Of a stretch of DNA of 64,000 nucleotides, positions 22,141 to 34,021 are shown piece after piece. A program made the position numbers and the translations under genes. The DNA is taken from the NCBI RefSeq assembly GCF_029931775.1, contig NW_026612054.1, forward strand, positions 62,001-126,000. Direction: 5' to 3'. Positions within the stretch are counted from its first letter, which is position 1. Each line of letters opens with the position of its first letter. The notes beneath the pieces were generated by a model. It had not been told where the DNA came from. It searched no databases and was given only the letters and a program-made list of their open reading frames with translations. This stretch comes from Euleptes europaea (lineage: Eukaryota; Chordata; Lepidosauria; Squamata; Sphaerodactylidae).

Positions 22141-22526
22141 GCCATTTATGCTTGGTAATTAGCAGCGCGTTTTAGGCTGAATTGCCCTGCATATTTTTTT
22201 TGAGTTTTTCACAGTGAACCGTAGTTCAGGAAGTGACTGTGAAGCTGGCGCTCACCTTCTTTGCATTTCTTAAGAGCCCCTTTAACGCGACCTTTTGTGT
22301 TTGCTCCACCCCCACACCAAAGAATCCCCTGAGGGAACCATGCAAAACGACAGCTGCGCGTTAGCTATGCAAACAGAGGTTGGCTAATGGAAAGATCAAA
22401 GGAGCAGGCGAGTGTGTGTGGGGGTGGAATTTCTCCTTTTGCGTCGAGACTGTGAATAGTCATTTTAAAATTTGCATTTAAAAAAAGAGCTTTGAGTGAG
22501 CTTCAAAATTGATCCTGCATAAATGG
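22141..22526. mobile_element. TIR element with 'gccatttatgc' ends, about 386 bp
   Basis: The left end gccatttatgc (22141-22151) pairs with gcataaatggc at the right (about 22516-22526). The interior has 'gtgaaccgtagttcaggaag' and other non-coding sequence. The ends match those at 7368, 15819 and 16964. No clear TSD. Confidence 0.55.
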
Positions 22527-22529
22527 CCA

Positions 22530-23904
22530 AAGTGGGACATTAGTAGGTCACTGTAGAAAGATCTAAAAATAATTCAATTGGGGGCTGAATTTTGTGAACA
22601 GTTTCCCCTCCCCAATTTCTGGTGATACTTTCTTTTCCAGAAAGGAGTTTTTTTCCAGATTCAAAAAGACAAGAGTATGTGTGGTGATGGGAGGGGGGCG
22701 GGGGCGAATGCATCCTTGTTGCCATGGTAACTGAATGACACACTATTTTGCCATACTGTGTTGCGACAAGGAAACCACAGGAGTGTAGCAAAACAGAGAA
22801 CTGCTCTAGAGGTGCATGCCAATGGAATGCAGATCTCTACCAAAATGCACATTTGGGCACACACCAGAAAGCTCTTAATGGATTACGTGCTTGAATGTGC
22901 ACGCTGATTCTCATTCTGTCACAAATGCAGAGGGATGGCAGTGTGCTTCATCCACCCTCTGATGCTGCCTCATAGCCAAATCTATTGACTCCGTGCCATC
23001 AACATGTTCCTTATGCAATCTCTGATTGGCTGGGAGCAGTTAGTGAAGGAAGAAGAAACACAAAGAAATTCCTAGCCTCACAAGAGTTACTGAGTCACAT
23101 TTTTCAGAAAAGGTTATTAACAGGGCAGGATAAAATAATTCCCCTATAAATAATTAGCCAGCAATTCAGTGCTAATTTCACAAATTGTATTCATTTTTGC
23201 TTATATGAAACACATTTTAATTATTTAAATTACTGTTTGAATACACAATCTCCATTTTAAACAAGTTGAACTTCTATTGTGCAAAAGATACATTTTCGCA
23301 GTTTGGTTCCAGATTCTACTCTTGATTGAAATGTTGACAATTACACACCTTATGCCTGTCTAGTCTGTAAGGGTGCTGAATCAGCCAGAACCCCATCTAC
23401 TGTGTTTCCCTATAAATTACACAACTTTACATACCCACAAAGGCCCTCTCAAAATATCGAAAGGGATAAGTTCTTATATTTGATCTGTTGATTGACTCTC
23501 ATAATTAGAATAGTTTGTCACTTGTCTAATTATAGGGACATTTGACAGAACATTTGTTATGCAACCATTTCACCATCTTCTTGGGGAATGCTTGGGAAAA
23601 TGATTTCTTGTAGGTTTCTTGTTTTGGCTTTCTAATGCACATGGTATAATGTGCTCATATCTTTATGGATCATGAGCACAGAACTCCAGCTGAGACCTGA
23701 CTGTTGCCAGATACACGAGAGTTAAAGTTAAAATACATGTCTGGTGTCCTGCAGTTAGTAGATTTTATTTCAGCATTTGTGCCAGTTCTCAGACATGCAT
23801 TCAACTAATGATCCAGTGGTGTCTCAAGACCATAAGTAATTATTCGCACCACTTCTCCAGTTTTCCATACCAGGCCTAGAGTTAGATCTATTAAACTGTT
23901 ATGC
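22530..23904. other. MAGI2 intron, no feature seen
   Basis: Mostly unique AT-rich intronic sequence. The short frames at 22540-22864 show no domain. Confidence 0.6.
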
Positions 23905-23924
23905 TCTTCCCAAACAGACTATTT

Positions 23925-24045
23925 GTTCATCTTGCTCAGTATTGGCAACTCAGACTGGTAGCCATTTTCCAGGGCCTAAGGCAGAGAAACATCTCATCCA
24001 ACTCCTGTTTCTTGGATCATTTAACTGGAAATGCCAGGGACTGGA
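23925..24045 (-). mobile_element. Degenerate tRNA-type SINE
   Basis: The pieces 'cagtattggcaactcagac', 'ccagggcctaaggcagag', 'cttggatcatttaactgg' and 'ccagggactggacc' align in order with the better copy at 24115-24352, so this is an older member. Confidence 0.6.
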
Positions 24046-24114
24046 CCTTATCAATTAAAGGCAGATGTATTTTGTATCATGAATGTTATTGCACTGATAT
24101 CACTGTAAATAAAT

Positions 24115-24352
24115 TAACACATGAACACCTGCTGCCTTATACTGCCTTATATTGAATCAGACACATGCTGCCTTATACTGAACCAGACCCTTGGTCCATC
24201 AAAGTCAGTACTGTCTACTCAGATTGGCAGTGGCTCTCCAGGGTCTCAGGCAGGGGTCTTTCTCATCACCTACTTGCCTAGTCCATTGAACTGGACATGC
24301 CGGGGAATGAACCTGGGACCTTCTGCATGCCAGGCAGAAGCTCTACCACAAA
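24115..24352 (-). mobile_element. tRNA-headed SINE
   Basis: Read on the minus strand it begins with a tRNA-like head (box B as ggttcattcccc, reversed from the plus 'ggggaatgaacctgggacc') and ends 'ggtctggttcagtataagg' and 'cagcatgtg'. The plus strand shows the tail twice (24127 and 24165), so two tails are stacked. It is the same family as 54428-54640. Confidence 0.8.
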
Positions 24353-24942
24353 TACATGGCAAATTCACTCCAAGCAGAGAGACAGCTCTTACCCCAGAGA
24401 CCCTGTAATCCAAAGTTTTACAATGGGAAAGGAACAGGGGGAGGGGAGGGACCAGGTAGATGAGGGTAGCAAGGTAGCATTGGGATCAAATGCAGTTTGC
24501 ACAGCTACCTGGAACCTCTTGTGGGCTGTGTGTATGTGCACATGAACCAGTGGTATGAGATGTGAGTGCCTCCTTCAGAGATGGATAGATACTGAGCAGT
24601 CCATCATGGTGTGTGTGTGTTTAACTGTAGCATAAGTAATTGTGCAGAAAAACACACCCTTCAATTGCCAAAAATGCTTGTGTCAGTATGCAAGCAAACC
24701 AAAGCTGGTGTACTCAGAAGTAAGGCTCATTTTATTCAAGGGGGCTTACTCCCAGGGGAGTGTTCTTAGGATTGCAGCCTATATCATGAGTACTGCCACA
24801 TGTCGCTTCCCAGTTAGCCAAATATTGGTGCAACACACTGCAAATTATTTTTAGAAGGTCTGAATTAGACATTTCATCTACCATTGGACCATTATGGGGT
24901 TCCTGCATGAGTGAGCTCCCTGTGGGTATTCCATTCCACAGA

Positions 24943-25125
24943 GCTGCAGGGACGTGATTCGAACTGGGACCATGATGTGGGGAGATGAAGGGCTTCAGCC
25001 TCCCCCTATGCTGTTTCCCCAACCTGAAATGGCCCCAGGCCAGGGGTGTTATTTGTCCTGTTGGAGGGCTGCATGTGGACTATTCAGCACCCATGTAGCC
25101 CCACAATGGGACAAATAATACCCCT
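24943..25125. repeat. Unclassified repeat, copy 1
   Basis: 'agctgcagggacgtgattcg', 'ctgggaccatgatg', 'aacctgaaatggccccagg' and 'gggtgttatttgtcc' recur in the same order at 43648-43800. The family is not known to me. Confidence 0.65.
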
Positions 25126-25589
25126 CTATTGCTCCTTTCCCCCCCTTTTTGTCACTTTTTGTTTTTATTATGTTTCCTGTTTTAGTAGTTGCTTGTGTAT
25201 TCTATTGACTTTTTGTCTTTGGCTGTCCTTGCTTGTTTTGAACTTTGGTTATGGGTTGGATTTGAATTATTGCTTATTATTGTGTACCATGCTGGTCACC
25301 TTTGTGGAAAGGCAGAACCACAAGTATTTTAAAGAAATTTTAAAGAAATCAATAAGTGATATTCATTTGGTATTATACTTATACATTCCCTTCTTTGGAG
25401 AAGCTGATAGTGGCATGTTTTACACATGAGGAAGCTTACACATGAGGCCAACGACTGGAGATGAGGATTGGGAAAAGGCCTTCTCTCTTGTGTCAGATTC
25501 CATATACTTTTGTGTGTTTCTTCAGGAAAGAGAAATGCCTTTAATCTGTTATTCCGTGTCATAGGAGGGAAGTTAGAAATGCATTAGTG

Positions 25590-25992
25590 CAGTGTTTTTT
25601 CAACTTTTCCAGAGCTGCAAGAATATGATAGGAAGTCATGTGACATCAGTGTCGCATGACAGGAAGGGTGTGGGCAATTATGACCACACCTGTGTCAGTG
25701 CTAGGTCCATAGGGAGCAGACCAAGAGAGCTAGAAAAATGAAGTGTAAGCTGAACAATAGGAGGTATCCAAAGTGAGGAGCAAACCAAAGGTCACAGCCA
25801 TGGGGGAATCCTCACCACTGAGTGACCTTGTCTGCAGCTCCTCTCAGCACGCAGGCAAACAGAAGCGGGAAGTAAGGTTTCTTTGTTCTCTGCACAAGTG
25901 TGCTAGTTTTTTGTAAAAATCAGGACTCATCACCTAGCAGGTGGGGCTCCATGACCCACCCGAGGATACCAGCTCATGGGCTGAAACCACTG
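25590..25992. mobile_element. Short hAT element, 403 bp
   Basis: The left end cagtgttttttcaac and the right end gctgaaaccactg (reversed cagtggtttcagc) are decayed hAT termini. The flanks cattagtg (25582-25589) and cattaaag (25993-26000) match at six of eight positions. The phrase 'caggtggggctccatgaccc' near the right end is typical of Charlie-like hATs. Non-coding. Confidence 0.7.
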
Positions 25993-26000
25993 CATTAAAG

Positions 26001-27065
26001 CATCAAGCTCCTCTAATTTTCCCATGCCCTGATCTCTAGGTAAATGCACAGTAGTTCTGGGAAAGTCAGTGATGATCCGGGGAAAGCTACTTCATATCAA
26101 TGGCATGATGATCCAGGGAGATCAGTGTCACACCACTGTGCAGGCTTAAGGATCCTTTATATTACTTTTGTGGAATGGGTACAAGACCTGGTTTAGTCAA
26201 TACCAAAGCCTGCTTCTTATTTGGATTTTCTTTCTCATGTATTTAAAATAGTCTTCTAATTTATGAAGGAAGTGAGCTATAACAAGAGATCCAACAGTTC
26301 TTGCTGGGAGCTTGCTTTCTTGTCCTTGAGCTGTCTTTACTCAAGGAAGGCCATTGATTTCCTCTTTTCCCTGGCAAATCACTGATGCTTCAAGGCAGAA
26401 TCATTATGGTGGAAGAAGAAAGGCTAGCTTCACAAGTAATGAAAATAAATATTCTGCAGAATATGATCTCAGAGTAGGAAAGTGGGGCAGATGGTTTATA
26501 TGATCTGAACAGAATGAAGACATGGAGACTAACATCATATCAAATAAATGAATACACCTACTATTTTGGCTATGAAACCCTCTCAACTGAAGAGGAAAAA
26601 TCATTGTAAGGAAATAAGGTTCTGAAATGTAGTGGGACTTGTTTTCTGCCCTGATTTTTATTGAATGGTTCCTTTATAGGACTTGGCTTTAGGTTATCTT
26701 AGATAATCATAGATAATTACAGAATTAATACCAATCTCATTAGATGAGAATCATCCCTATGCATAGCTCACTACTGGACTTTTGCATCCACTCTGCATAC
26801 CACATTATTTTCTAATTTATACATTATAACCAAACAGAGAATGAACTGTAAATGGTCATCACTATAGCCCTAATTCCAGAATCATTTATCCTTCTGCAGG
26901 AGTGTGAGAGCAGTGTGTTGCATGTATTGTAATTCTTAGATTATATTATAGATTTTAATTGCATATTTATGGTGTTGATTTTATGGATTATCATGTACGT
27001 ATGTATAAAAAAATCTAATAAAACAAACAAATTAAGGTCAAATGCACAATGAAGGTCCTATATTA
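26001..27065. other. MAGI2 intron, no feature seen
   Basis: AT-rich unique sequence. The 26930-27030 stretch could be a worn LINE tail (ends ctaataaaacaaacaa), but I cannot assign it. Confidence 0.5.
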
Positions 27066-27068
27066 AAG

Positions 27069-27373
27069 AAGAGAAGAAGAGTTGGTTTTTATATGCCGAC
27101 TTTCTCTACCACTTAAGGAAGAATCAAACTGGCTTACAATCACCTTCCCTTCCCCTCCCCACAACAAATACCCTGTGAGGTAGGTGGGGCTGAGAGAGCA
27201 TGACTAGCCCATGGTCACCCAGCTGGCTTCATGTGGAGGAGTGGGGAAATAAATCCAGTTCACCAGATTAGCCTCCGCCGCTCATGTGGAAGAGTGGAGA
27301 ATCAAACCCGGTTCTCCAGATCTGAGTCCATCACTCCAAACCACTGCTCTTAACCACTACACCACGCTGGCTG
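27069..27373 (-). mobile_element. CORE-type SINE, nearly complete
   Basis: On the minus strand the head is 'gccagcgtggtgtagtggtt' (A box) with box B as gggtttgattctc, then a MIR-like core ('gtgaccatgggctagtcat') and a tail 'ggcatataaaaaccaactct' ending in (ctt)n. Two further copies with the same order lie at 47387-47716 and, in part, at 40946-41060. Confidence 0.85.
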
Positions 27374-27562
27374 TCAGTTAAAAATAACTAGTAATTAAAA
27401 TAATCAAAAGTTTGAAATGGCTTATAGTGTTGTGTCAATATAGCAAGCTCAGTAGTGGTTAAAAAAAAGTCTTTCTAGGATGCCTTACCATTTGAACATA
27501 ATTCCCCACTTTCTATTCTTTTGTGTTGAGGCTTCACATATTCAGGCTTGTTGATATACAGC

Positions 27563-27795
27563 AGGGCTCCTCAGCCTTTTTGAGCCTGCGGGCACCTCTG
27601 GAATTCTGACACAGGGTGCTAAGCACAGCTACAAAATGGCTGCCGCAGGAGGTGCAGCCAACCACAAAATGTCAGGGAGTGAGATCGTGCACATAACATT
27701 AACTGTAATTCTTCAATCGCTCAAGAAAATGTTCTGCTGAACAGGATGCCTTTTTAAATACATATAGTGTTTAAAGGTCTTTTCCTGCTTACACA
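27563..27795 (+). mobile_element. hAT left-end fragment
   Basis: 'cagggctcctcagccttttt' followed by 'gagcctgcgggcacctctgg' and 'aattctgacacagggtgc' is a hAT terminus. No matching right end is found nearby, so the element is truncated or interrupted. Confidence 0.6.
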
Positions 27796-28778
27796 CAGTG
27801 TGACGGCCTTTGATAGTTTTGCCATTGAAAATCTATAAAAACCCCTTAGAAGCCTTATAAAAGACTAAGCATGACATGTGTTGAGAAGGTTTCCTGCCTT
27901 AGAAGGTTGAGAAGAAACTTGCCTTAGAAGAATACAGAAGTGTATTCCACAGTACTCTGGGAACATTGCCAGAGGAATAGATAGAACAACACCTGCTCCA
28001 GAAGGGAAAAGTAGTATTGTAGTATTGGAAAACCTTTTCTAATAGAGATAAGAGGCAAGCATCAGATATGGTTACATATCTGAGAAAGGACAATGGTGTG
28101 GTTGCAATGTGGAATACAATTTCCCCCAAAAATATGCTGATGAATGAAGAATAATCAGATTATCTACATTATCAGATGTAGAAGGGGCAACAACACATAA
28201 TGCAGATGTGTTGATAACATAGATCTGAAGTGTATATAAGGCGGAGCAGGATAGCCAGTACTTCAGAATGTTGTTGCTGGGCAGACTGCAGCTGCACAGA
28301 CACAGCATCTCTCCATCTCAGAGGCCTGAGATGTAAAACATTGAGACTCTGATCCTTGCGTGGACAGAAGTTCTCTGAGGTATCTTGAAGTATCAAGATC
28401 TGGATATTTCAACTAGGGCTGTCAATTCGGTTCGGCCCGAACTGAAAATCAGCCGAATTTCCCTTGATTCGGCGGTTTTTAGTTCGGGAGGAACCAAACT
28501 CAAAACTGGCGGGCAACCGGGGGGGCCGAATTCAGCGAGTTCGGGAGTTCGCGAATAAATTCGGCCAATTCGGGGCCGTCAGTAAGCAGCATAACCTTCA
28601 GTAAGCAGCATTCTCCTCCCCCGGCCAATCGGTGGCCAAGCTGGGTTTTCTTCCGGCCAATCAGTCAGGATTGAGTACTGGAGGAATCAGCTGATGTGCG
28701 GCCGGCCGGGAAAAGAGATAGAGAGAGGGAAATCCTCATGTGTGTGTGAGGGGGTGCTTGTGCACATTCGCTCCTTTC

Positions 28779-29510
28779 CGTGGCTGCAGGGGGCGCATTT
28801 TTTGGGGTACAGACCCCAAACTTTCAGGGGATATTCAGACAAGTTTTCTTAAGAGACCACCCAAGTTTTGTAAACATTGGGTCAGGGGGTCCCGAGATAT
28901 GGGCTCCCCCCTTTTTCTTTCCATGGCTGCAGAGGGCGCATTTTTGGGTGTGCCGACCCCAAACTTTCAGCGGAGCATCAGACAAGGCTTCTTAAGATAC
29001 CCCCCAAGTTTTGTAAACATTGGGTCAGGGGGTCCCGAGATATGGGCTCCCCCCTTTTTCTTTCCATGGCTGCAGAGGGCGCATTTTTGGGTGTGCCGAC
29101 CCCAAACTTTCAGCGGAGCATCAGACAAGGCTTCTTAAGATACCCCCCAAGTTTTGTAAACATTGGGTCAGGGGGTCCCGAGATATGGGCTCCACCCCTT
29201 TTTCCTCTCCCCCCTTTTCCATTTTCGTGGCTGCAGGGGGCGCTTTTTTGGGGGTGCAGCCCCCAAACTTTTATCATAGCTTCAGAGAATCCCTCTTAAG
29301 AGACCACCCAAGTTTTGTAAAGATTGGTTCAGTGGGGGCTGAAATATCGGCTCCCCCCTTTTCTCTTTCCGTGGCTGCAGGGGGCGCATTTTTGGGTGTG
29401 CCGACCCAAAACTTTCAGCGGAGCTTCAGTCAAGGCTTTTTAAGAGACCACCCAAGTTTTGTAAACATTGGGTCAGGGCCCCCTGAGATGTGGGCTTTCC
29501 CCTTTCCCCT
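28779..29510 (+). repeat. Five tandem units of about 143 bp
   Basis: Units start near 28779, 28921, 29064, 29225 and 29369, each with 'tggctgcagggggcgcattt' or a close variant, 'ccccaaactttcagcgga', 'cccaagttttgtaaacattg' and 'gatatgggctcccccc'. Units 2 and 3 look identical. The frames of 130-166 codons across this stretch only reflect the repeat. Confidence 0.92.
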
Positions 29511-29892
29511 ATTGGGATGAATGGATCACCCTCGAGAGATGCATACATATGGATCTTATATTGGATACAAATGGAATCATATTGGATTACCCAGCCTCCC
29601 AGCCCCTCCTGCTGGAACAGAAGACAGCCACAGTAAGACCCCTTTGGGGGCTTTAATCTATAATTTTTCTTTTCTGTGTGTGTGTGTGGGGGAAAGCAGA
29701 GTCTGTGTGTGTGTGTGGGGAGGGAGCAGTTTCTGTGGGTGGGGGGGGAAGCCAAAGGGGGCTTTTGCCGGTTCTGCCTGGGGTGTGTGTTCCCCCTCCA
29801 GTCTCTCTCTCCCTGGTTTGAGGGGGGGCTTCATTTTTATTCTTCAGGTTTTTCCTCATTCATAAGATCAGTTAGGTTATTTTGATGCCTGC

Positions 29893-29908
29893 TCAAAACT
29901 GGTTTTCT
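29893..29908. repeat. L1 target-site duplication, left copy
   Basis: ctcaaaactggttttc, exactly repeated at 35517-35532 on the other side of the L1. Confidence 0.95.
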
Positions 29909-30247
29909 TTTTTTTTTTATATATATATAAATTTTATTGGGTTTTATAATAGAAATTTTCCATTGCATTAAACAACATCTATAACAATATCGAATTTCAA
30001 TTCTAACCTAAAGTTGTTATAATTCCATATCATATAATAAAAAAGAGAAAAGAAAAAAGAAAAAAAGAAATGGAAAATTTTTTGACTTCCCCATCACCTC
30101 TATCTGCCTCTTAATAAAAAGTTCCTCCCGTCATAGGTAATCTAATCTTGATAAAATATCAATACCATATATAAAAAACCATAATCTGTTAGTAAATATA
30201 ATTATGCTTATTCAATATAAAAAAAAAATCAAAAATAATCCTCTGGA

Positions 30248-33200
30248 TCAGATTAGAAAATATTCTTCCATTCTTCCCAATTTTAACTCATATTCACAAT
30301 AATGCATCCACGCCCCCCATTCCCCCAAAAACCGAACGTCATTTTCTTCATTTAGAATAGCTGTGAGTTTTGCCATTTCTGCCACTTCAAACATTTTAAC
30401 AATCCAGTCTTTTTTCTCTGGAGTTTCTAGCCCTTTCCATTTCGCTGCATAAAGCAGTCTCGCAGCTGTTGTGGCATATATCAAAAAGGTTCTTTGTGTT
30501 GCTAAGTCGTCTGGAATCATACTCAATAACATCATTTCTGGTGTTTTGGATATATTCTTTTGTAGTATTAGTCTCAGTTCGTTATAAATCATGTCCCAGA
30601 AGTCTTTGGCTTTGTCACAGGTCCACCACATGTGATAAAAGGAACCAATTTCTTTGTTACATTTCCAACAAATAGGGGACATCGTTTTATAAATCTTTGC
30701 AATTTTCTTGGGTGTTAGATACCATCTATACATCATTTTATAGATGTTTTCTCGCACTGACTGTGCTTTTATTCCTTTTAAATCTTTAGACCATAATCTT
30801 TCCCATTTATTTAAAACAATATCATGTCCCACATTTTGAGCCCAATCGATCATAGTTGGTTTAATCGTGTCCTGCTCACAGTATATTGTTAAAAGGAGAT
30901 TATACATTTTAGAAATCAGCTTTGTATTATTGTCTAGTAGAATCCTTTGAAAAGGAGATTTTTCTTTAGAGAAACCTTTTTTTGCATCTTGTACAAAAAC
31001 TGATTTGATTTGGTAATATTGAAGCCATTGTAAATCATCCTTAAGCAGTTGAAAGTCTTTTAGTGAGCATTTCTTTCCTTCCCAATTAGTTAGATCTTGA
31101 TAAGTAATAAATTTGTCTGGTCTAAGTGGGCGCAAAGTTAGCATTTCTTGGGGCGATATCCACATCGGTGTTTCTGGTTCCAAAATGTGTTTATATCTCA
31201 TCCAAATACGAAGTAGAGAGGACCTGATTATATGATTACGGAATGTTGCTTGTAGTTTAATTTTATCATACCACAAATAACCATGCCATCCACTTAAGTT
31301 ATTATAACCTTCCAAGTCTAGCAAACGTACATTTGACAAATTCATCCAGTCTTTTAGCCATACTAAAGCTACCGCTTCAGCATAGAGTTGAAAGTTAGGC
31401 AGTGCTAAACCTCCTCTAGTTTTTAGATCCACCAAGTATTTATAAGCAGTCCTTGGTTTTTTTCCTTGCCAGATGAAGTTTGAAATGTCTTTCCTCCAAG
31501 TTTCAAAATATTTTGTTTGTGATATTATTGGTAAATTTTGGAATAAGAAGAGCATCCTCGGTAAGACATTCATTTGGATCGTTGAGATACGTCCCATTAA
31601 TGACAATTTTTTGTTTGACCATATAATCATATCAGTTTTAATCTTACCCCATAACTTGAGGTAATTGTTGGTTAACAGATCTTTATTCTTTGCAGTGATC
31701 CAAATTCCCAGGTATTTAACTTTGTTAGCTTTCTCCCAGCCAGTATATGATATAAATTCCTGTTGTTGTATTTCCGATAAATTTTTAAATATTATCTTTG
31801 TTTTTTCTTGATTCACTTTAAAGCCTGATACTTTTCCAAAATCATCCAAAGTCTCCTGAAGTATATTCATTGACTGTGTTGGGTTTTCCAAAATTAGCAG
31901 TAGGTCATCCGCGAATGCTCTCAACTTAAATTCATGTTTTTTAATTCTTAGCCCGCGGATGTCCTCCATACTTCTTAGTTTCACACATAGCGGTTCCAAC
32001 ACCAACAAAAATAAAAGTGGAGACAAGGGACATCCCTGTCTAGTCCCTTTCGTGATTTGGCAGTTATCTGACATTGATTCATTAACCAAAATTTTAGCTT
32101 GTTGGGAGGTATAAATAGCCGATATACCTTTCTGAAAACGATCTCCAAAATTCAATTTATCCAAAATCCGTTTCAAAAAGTTCCAAGAGACCATATCAAA
32201 GGCTTTTTCTGCATCCAAAAATACAAAAGCCGCAGTTTGTTGAATATTATGGTCATAATATTCCAGTGAATCTAGTAAAATTCTTACATTGTCTTTTATT
32301 TGCCTTCCTGGTATAAAACCTGCTTGGTCCTCATGTATAAGATCCTTAATAAATTGCTTTATCCTACATGCCAAAACCGAAGCAAAAATTTTGTAATCCA
32401 CATTTAAGAGCGATATAGGTCTGTAATTAGATGTTTTTTCTGGATCTCTTCCTTCTTTGGGTATCAGTGATATAAATGCATGTGACCAAGTCTCCGGGGA
32501 TGTTCCCTCGTCCAAAATTGCATTGTAAAGTGAACCAAAAAATCCAACTAAATTGTCACTAAAAGTTCTATAAAATAGTGCAGTAATTCCATCTGGTCCA
32601 GGTGTTTTATCCGTTTTTTGTCTCAGTATTGCTTCTTGTATTTCTTCCCTTGTTACTGGAGCTTCAATACATTCTCTCTGGGTCATTGACAAAGCTTTCA
32701 TCTGTATTGAGTTTAGAAATTTGTCTATTTTCTGTTTTGGAGTATTTTCTTTCTGATATAACTTAGAGTAAAATGAAACAAATTCTTTCTGAATTTCTGA
32801 AGTTGAATAAACTGGTCCTTTAGCAGTTTGGATTTTTGTTATAATCTTCTTTTGAAATGAGTCCTTCAGTTGTGTTGCTAAAAATTTTCCTGGTTTATTT
32901 GCATATTCAAAATACTTTTGTTTAGCAAGTTTCAGATTTTTATTCATTTCCTCCATTATTACCAAATTTAATTGGTGTTTAGATGCAGAAATCTGTATTT
33001 GAATTTCTCTTCTTTCCTCTTCCTGTGTTACCATTACCAATTTCTGCTCCAAATTTTGTAAATTCCAAAGTATGTTTGTAAATTGCAATTGAGTCTTCTT
33101 CCAGGCCGAGTGTTTCTGTATCATAAAACCTCTCAGAACAGCTTTGAATGCGTCCCAAACTGTATTTAAAGAAGTTTCCCCATTAAGGTTAATTTCAAAA

Positions 33201-33991
33201 AAGTCTTTCATTAAAACCTGTAATTCCTTTTGTATCTTGTTGTCTTTTAAAAGTTTATCGTTCATTCGCCATCTAAATGCTTGTTTATTGTTCCAATCAA
33301 AGGTAACAGGATTGTGATCAGAAAAAGTTCTAGGTAAAATATGAATTTTACGTAGTTGCGTGAAAATTGATTTACTGGCCCATATCATATCGATTCTGGA
33401 GTGTGAATCGTGTCTTGCTGAATAAAAGGTGTATTCTTTAGCTGTTGTATTCATTGTTCTCCAAATGTCTTGTAATTCTAATTCTGAAGCCATGGCAAAG
33501 AAAGTTTTAGGCAAGCATCCATCATTGATATCTTTTGCTTTTGATTTTTTGTCCAGAGATGGGAGAATAATTCCATTGAAGTCGCCCATCAATAAAATTT
33601 GGTCTTGTGCGTACTGGGTTATCAGGTCATGTAATTTTTCATAGAAGGATTTTTTCCCTTCATTGGGTGCATAGATTCCAACCACTATTGTCCTTTGTCC
33701 CAATATTTTAGTTCTGATAATTACAATTCTTCCTTCATTGTCTTTATATACTAGTTCTGGACAGAGACTGGGGTGGGCATAGATTACCACTCCCTTTGTT
33801 TTAGTTTTAGCAGAAGCAATAAATGCTTGTCCAAGCATCTGTTTCTCCAAGTATTTTTTATGCTTTGAAGCTATATGGGTTTCTTGTAGGCAGATTAGGG
33901 AGTATTTATATTTCTGTAGATATTTGAAGATTCTGGCCCTTTTAGTTTTCTCATTCAGTCCATTTACATTCCAAGAAATTGCTTTTGCCAT
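30248..33991 (-). CDS. L1 ORF2 protein: endonuclease and reverse transcriptase
   Basis: This 1247-residue protein nicks target DNA and copies L1 RNA at the nick. Residues about 1-235 are an APE-type endonuclease: SWNVNGL (N), CLQETHI (E), LLMGDFNG (D, N) and FSDHNPVTF (D, H) are all present. The RT follows: TPGPDGITALFYR, LIPKEGRDPEKTSNYRPISL, FLDAEKAFDMVSW, GTRQGCPLSPLLF and the catalytic FADDLLLI near residues 691-698. A Cys-rich knuckle, CWKCNKEIGSFYHMWWTC, lies near 1107-1124. Human ORF2p is 1275 residues, so this is full length. The start ATG lies 30 bp after the ORF1 stop. The frame is open throughout. Confidence 0.97.
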   Translation of the reverse strand: MAKAISWNVNGLNEKTKRARIFKYLQKYKYSLICLQETHIASKHKKYLEKQMLGQAFIASAKTKTKGVVIYAHPSLCPELVYKDNEGRIVIIRTKILGQRTIVVGIYAPNEGKKSFYEKLHDLITQYAQDQILLMGDFNGIILPSLDKKSKAKDINDGCLPKTFFAMASELELQDIWRTMNTTAKEYTFYSARHDSHSRIDMIWASKSIFTQLRKIHILPRTFSDHNPVTFDWNNKQAFRWRMNDKLLKDNKIQKELQVLMKDFFEINLNGETSLNTVWDAFKAVLRGFMIQKHSAWKKTQLQFTNILWNLQNLEQKLVMVTQEEERREIQIQISASKHQLNLVIMEEMNKNLKLAKQKYFEYANKPGKFLATQLKDSFQKKIITKIQTAKGPVYSTSEIQKEFVSFYSKLYQKENTPKQKIDKFLNSIQMKALSMTQRECIEAPVTREEIQEAILRQKTDKTPGPDGITALFYRTFSDNLVGFFGSLYNAILDEGTSPETWSHAFISLIPKEGRDPEKTSNYRPISLLNVDYKIFASVLACRIKQFIKDLIHEDQAGFIPGRQIKDNVRILLDSLEYYDHNIQQTAAFVFLDAEKAFDMVSWNFLKRILDKLNFGDRFQKGISAIYTSQQAKILVNESMSDNCQITKGTRQGCPLSPLLFLLVLEPLCVKLRSMEDIRGLRIKKHEFKLRAFADDLLLILENPTQSMNILQETLDDFGKVSGFKVNQEKTKIIFKNLSEIQQQEFISYTGWEKANKVKYLGIWITAKNKDLLTNNYLKLWGKIKTDMIIWSNKKLSLMGRISTIQMNVLPRMLFLFQNLPIISQTKYFETWRKDISNFIWQGKKPRTAYKYLVDLKTRGGLALPNFQLYAEAVALVWLKDWMNLSNVRLLDLEGYNNLSGWHGYLWYDKIKLQATFRNHIIRSSLLRIWMRYKHILEPETPMWISPQEMLTLRPLRPDKFITYQDLTNWEGKKCSLKDFQLLKDDLQWLQYYQIKSVFVQDAKKGFSKEKSPFQRILLDNNTKLISKMYNLLLTIYCEQDTIKPTMIDWAQNVGHDIVLNKWERLWSKDLKGIKAQSVRENIYKMMYRWYLTPKKIAKIYKTMSPICWKCNKEIGSFYHMWWTCDKAKDFWDMIYNELRLILQKNISKTPEMMLLSMIPDDLATQRTFLIYATTAARLLYAAKWKGLETPEKKDWIVKMFEVAEMAKLTAILNEENDVRFLGEWGAWMHYCEYELKLGRMEEYFLI

Positions 33992-34021
33992 AATGTAGTA
34001 TTTTTTAGCAAAATAAAAAGT

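Noticed and set aside
28779-29510. Regularly spaced direct repeats resembling a CRISPR array
   Set aside because: Units are 143 bp, contiguous and inside a eukaryotic transposon; there are no short repeats with unique spacers.
28740-29520. Open frames of 130-166 codons with repeated peptide blocks
   Set aside because: They follow the 143-bp tandem repeat in all frames; the repeating peptide is a by-product of a non-coding hAT arm.
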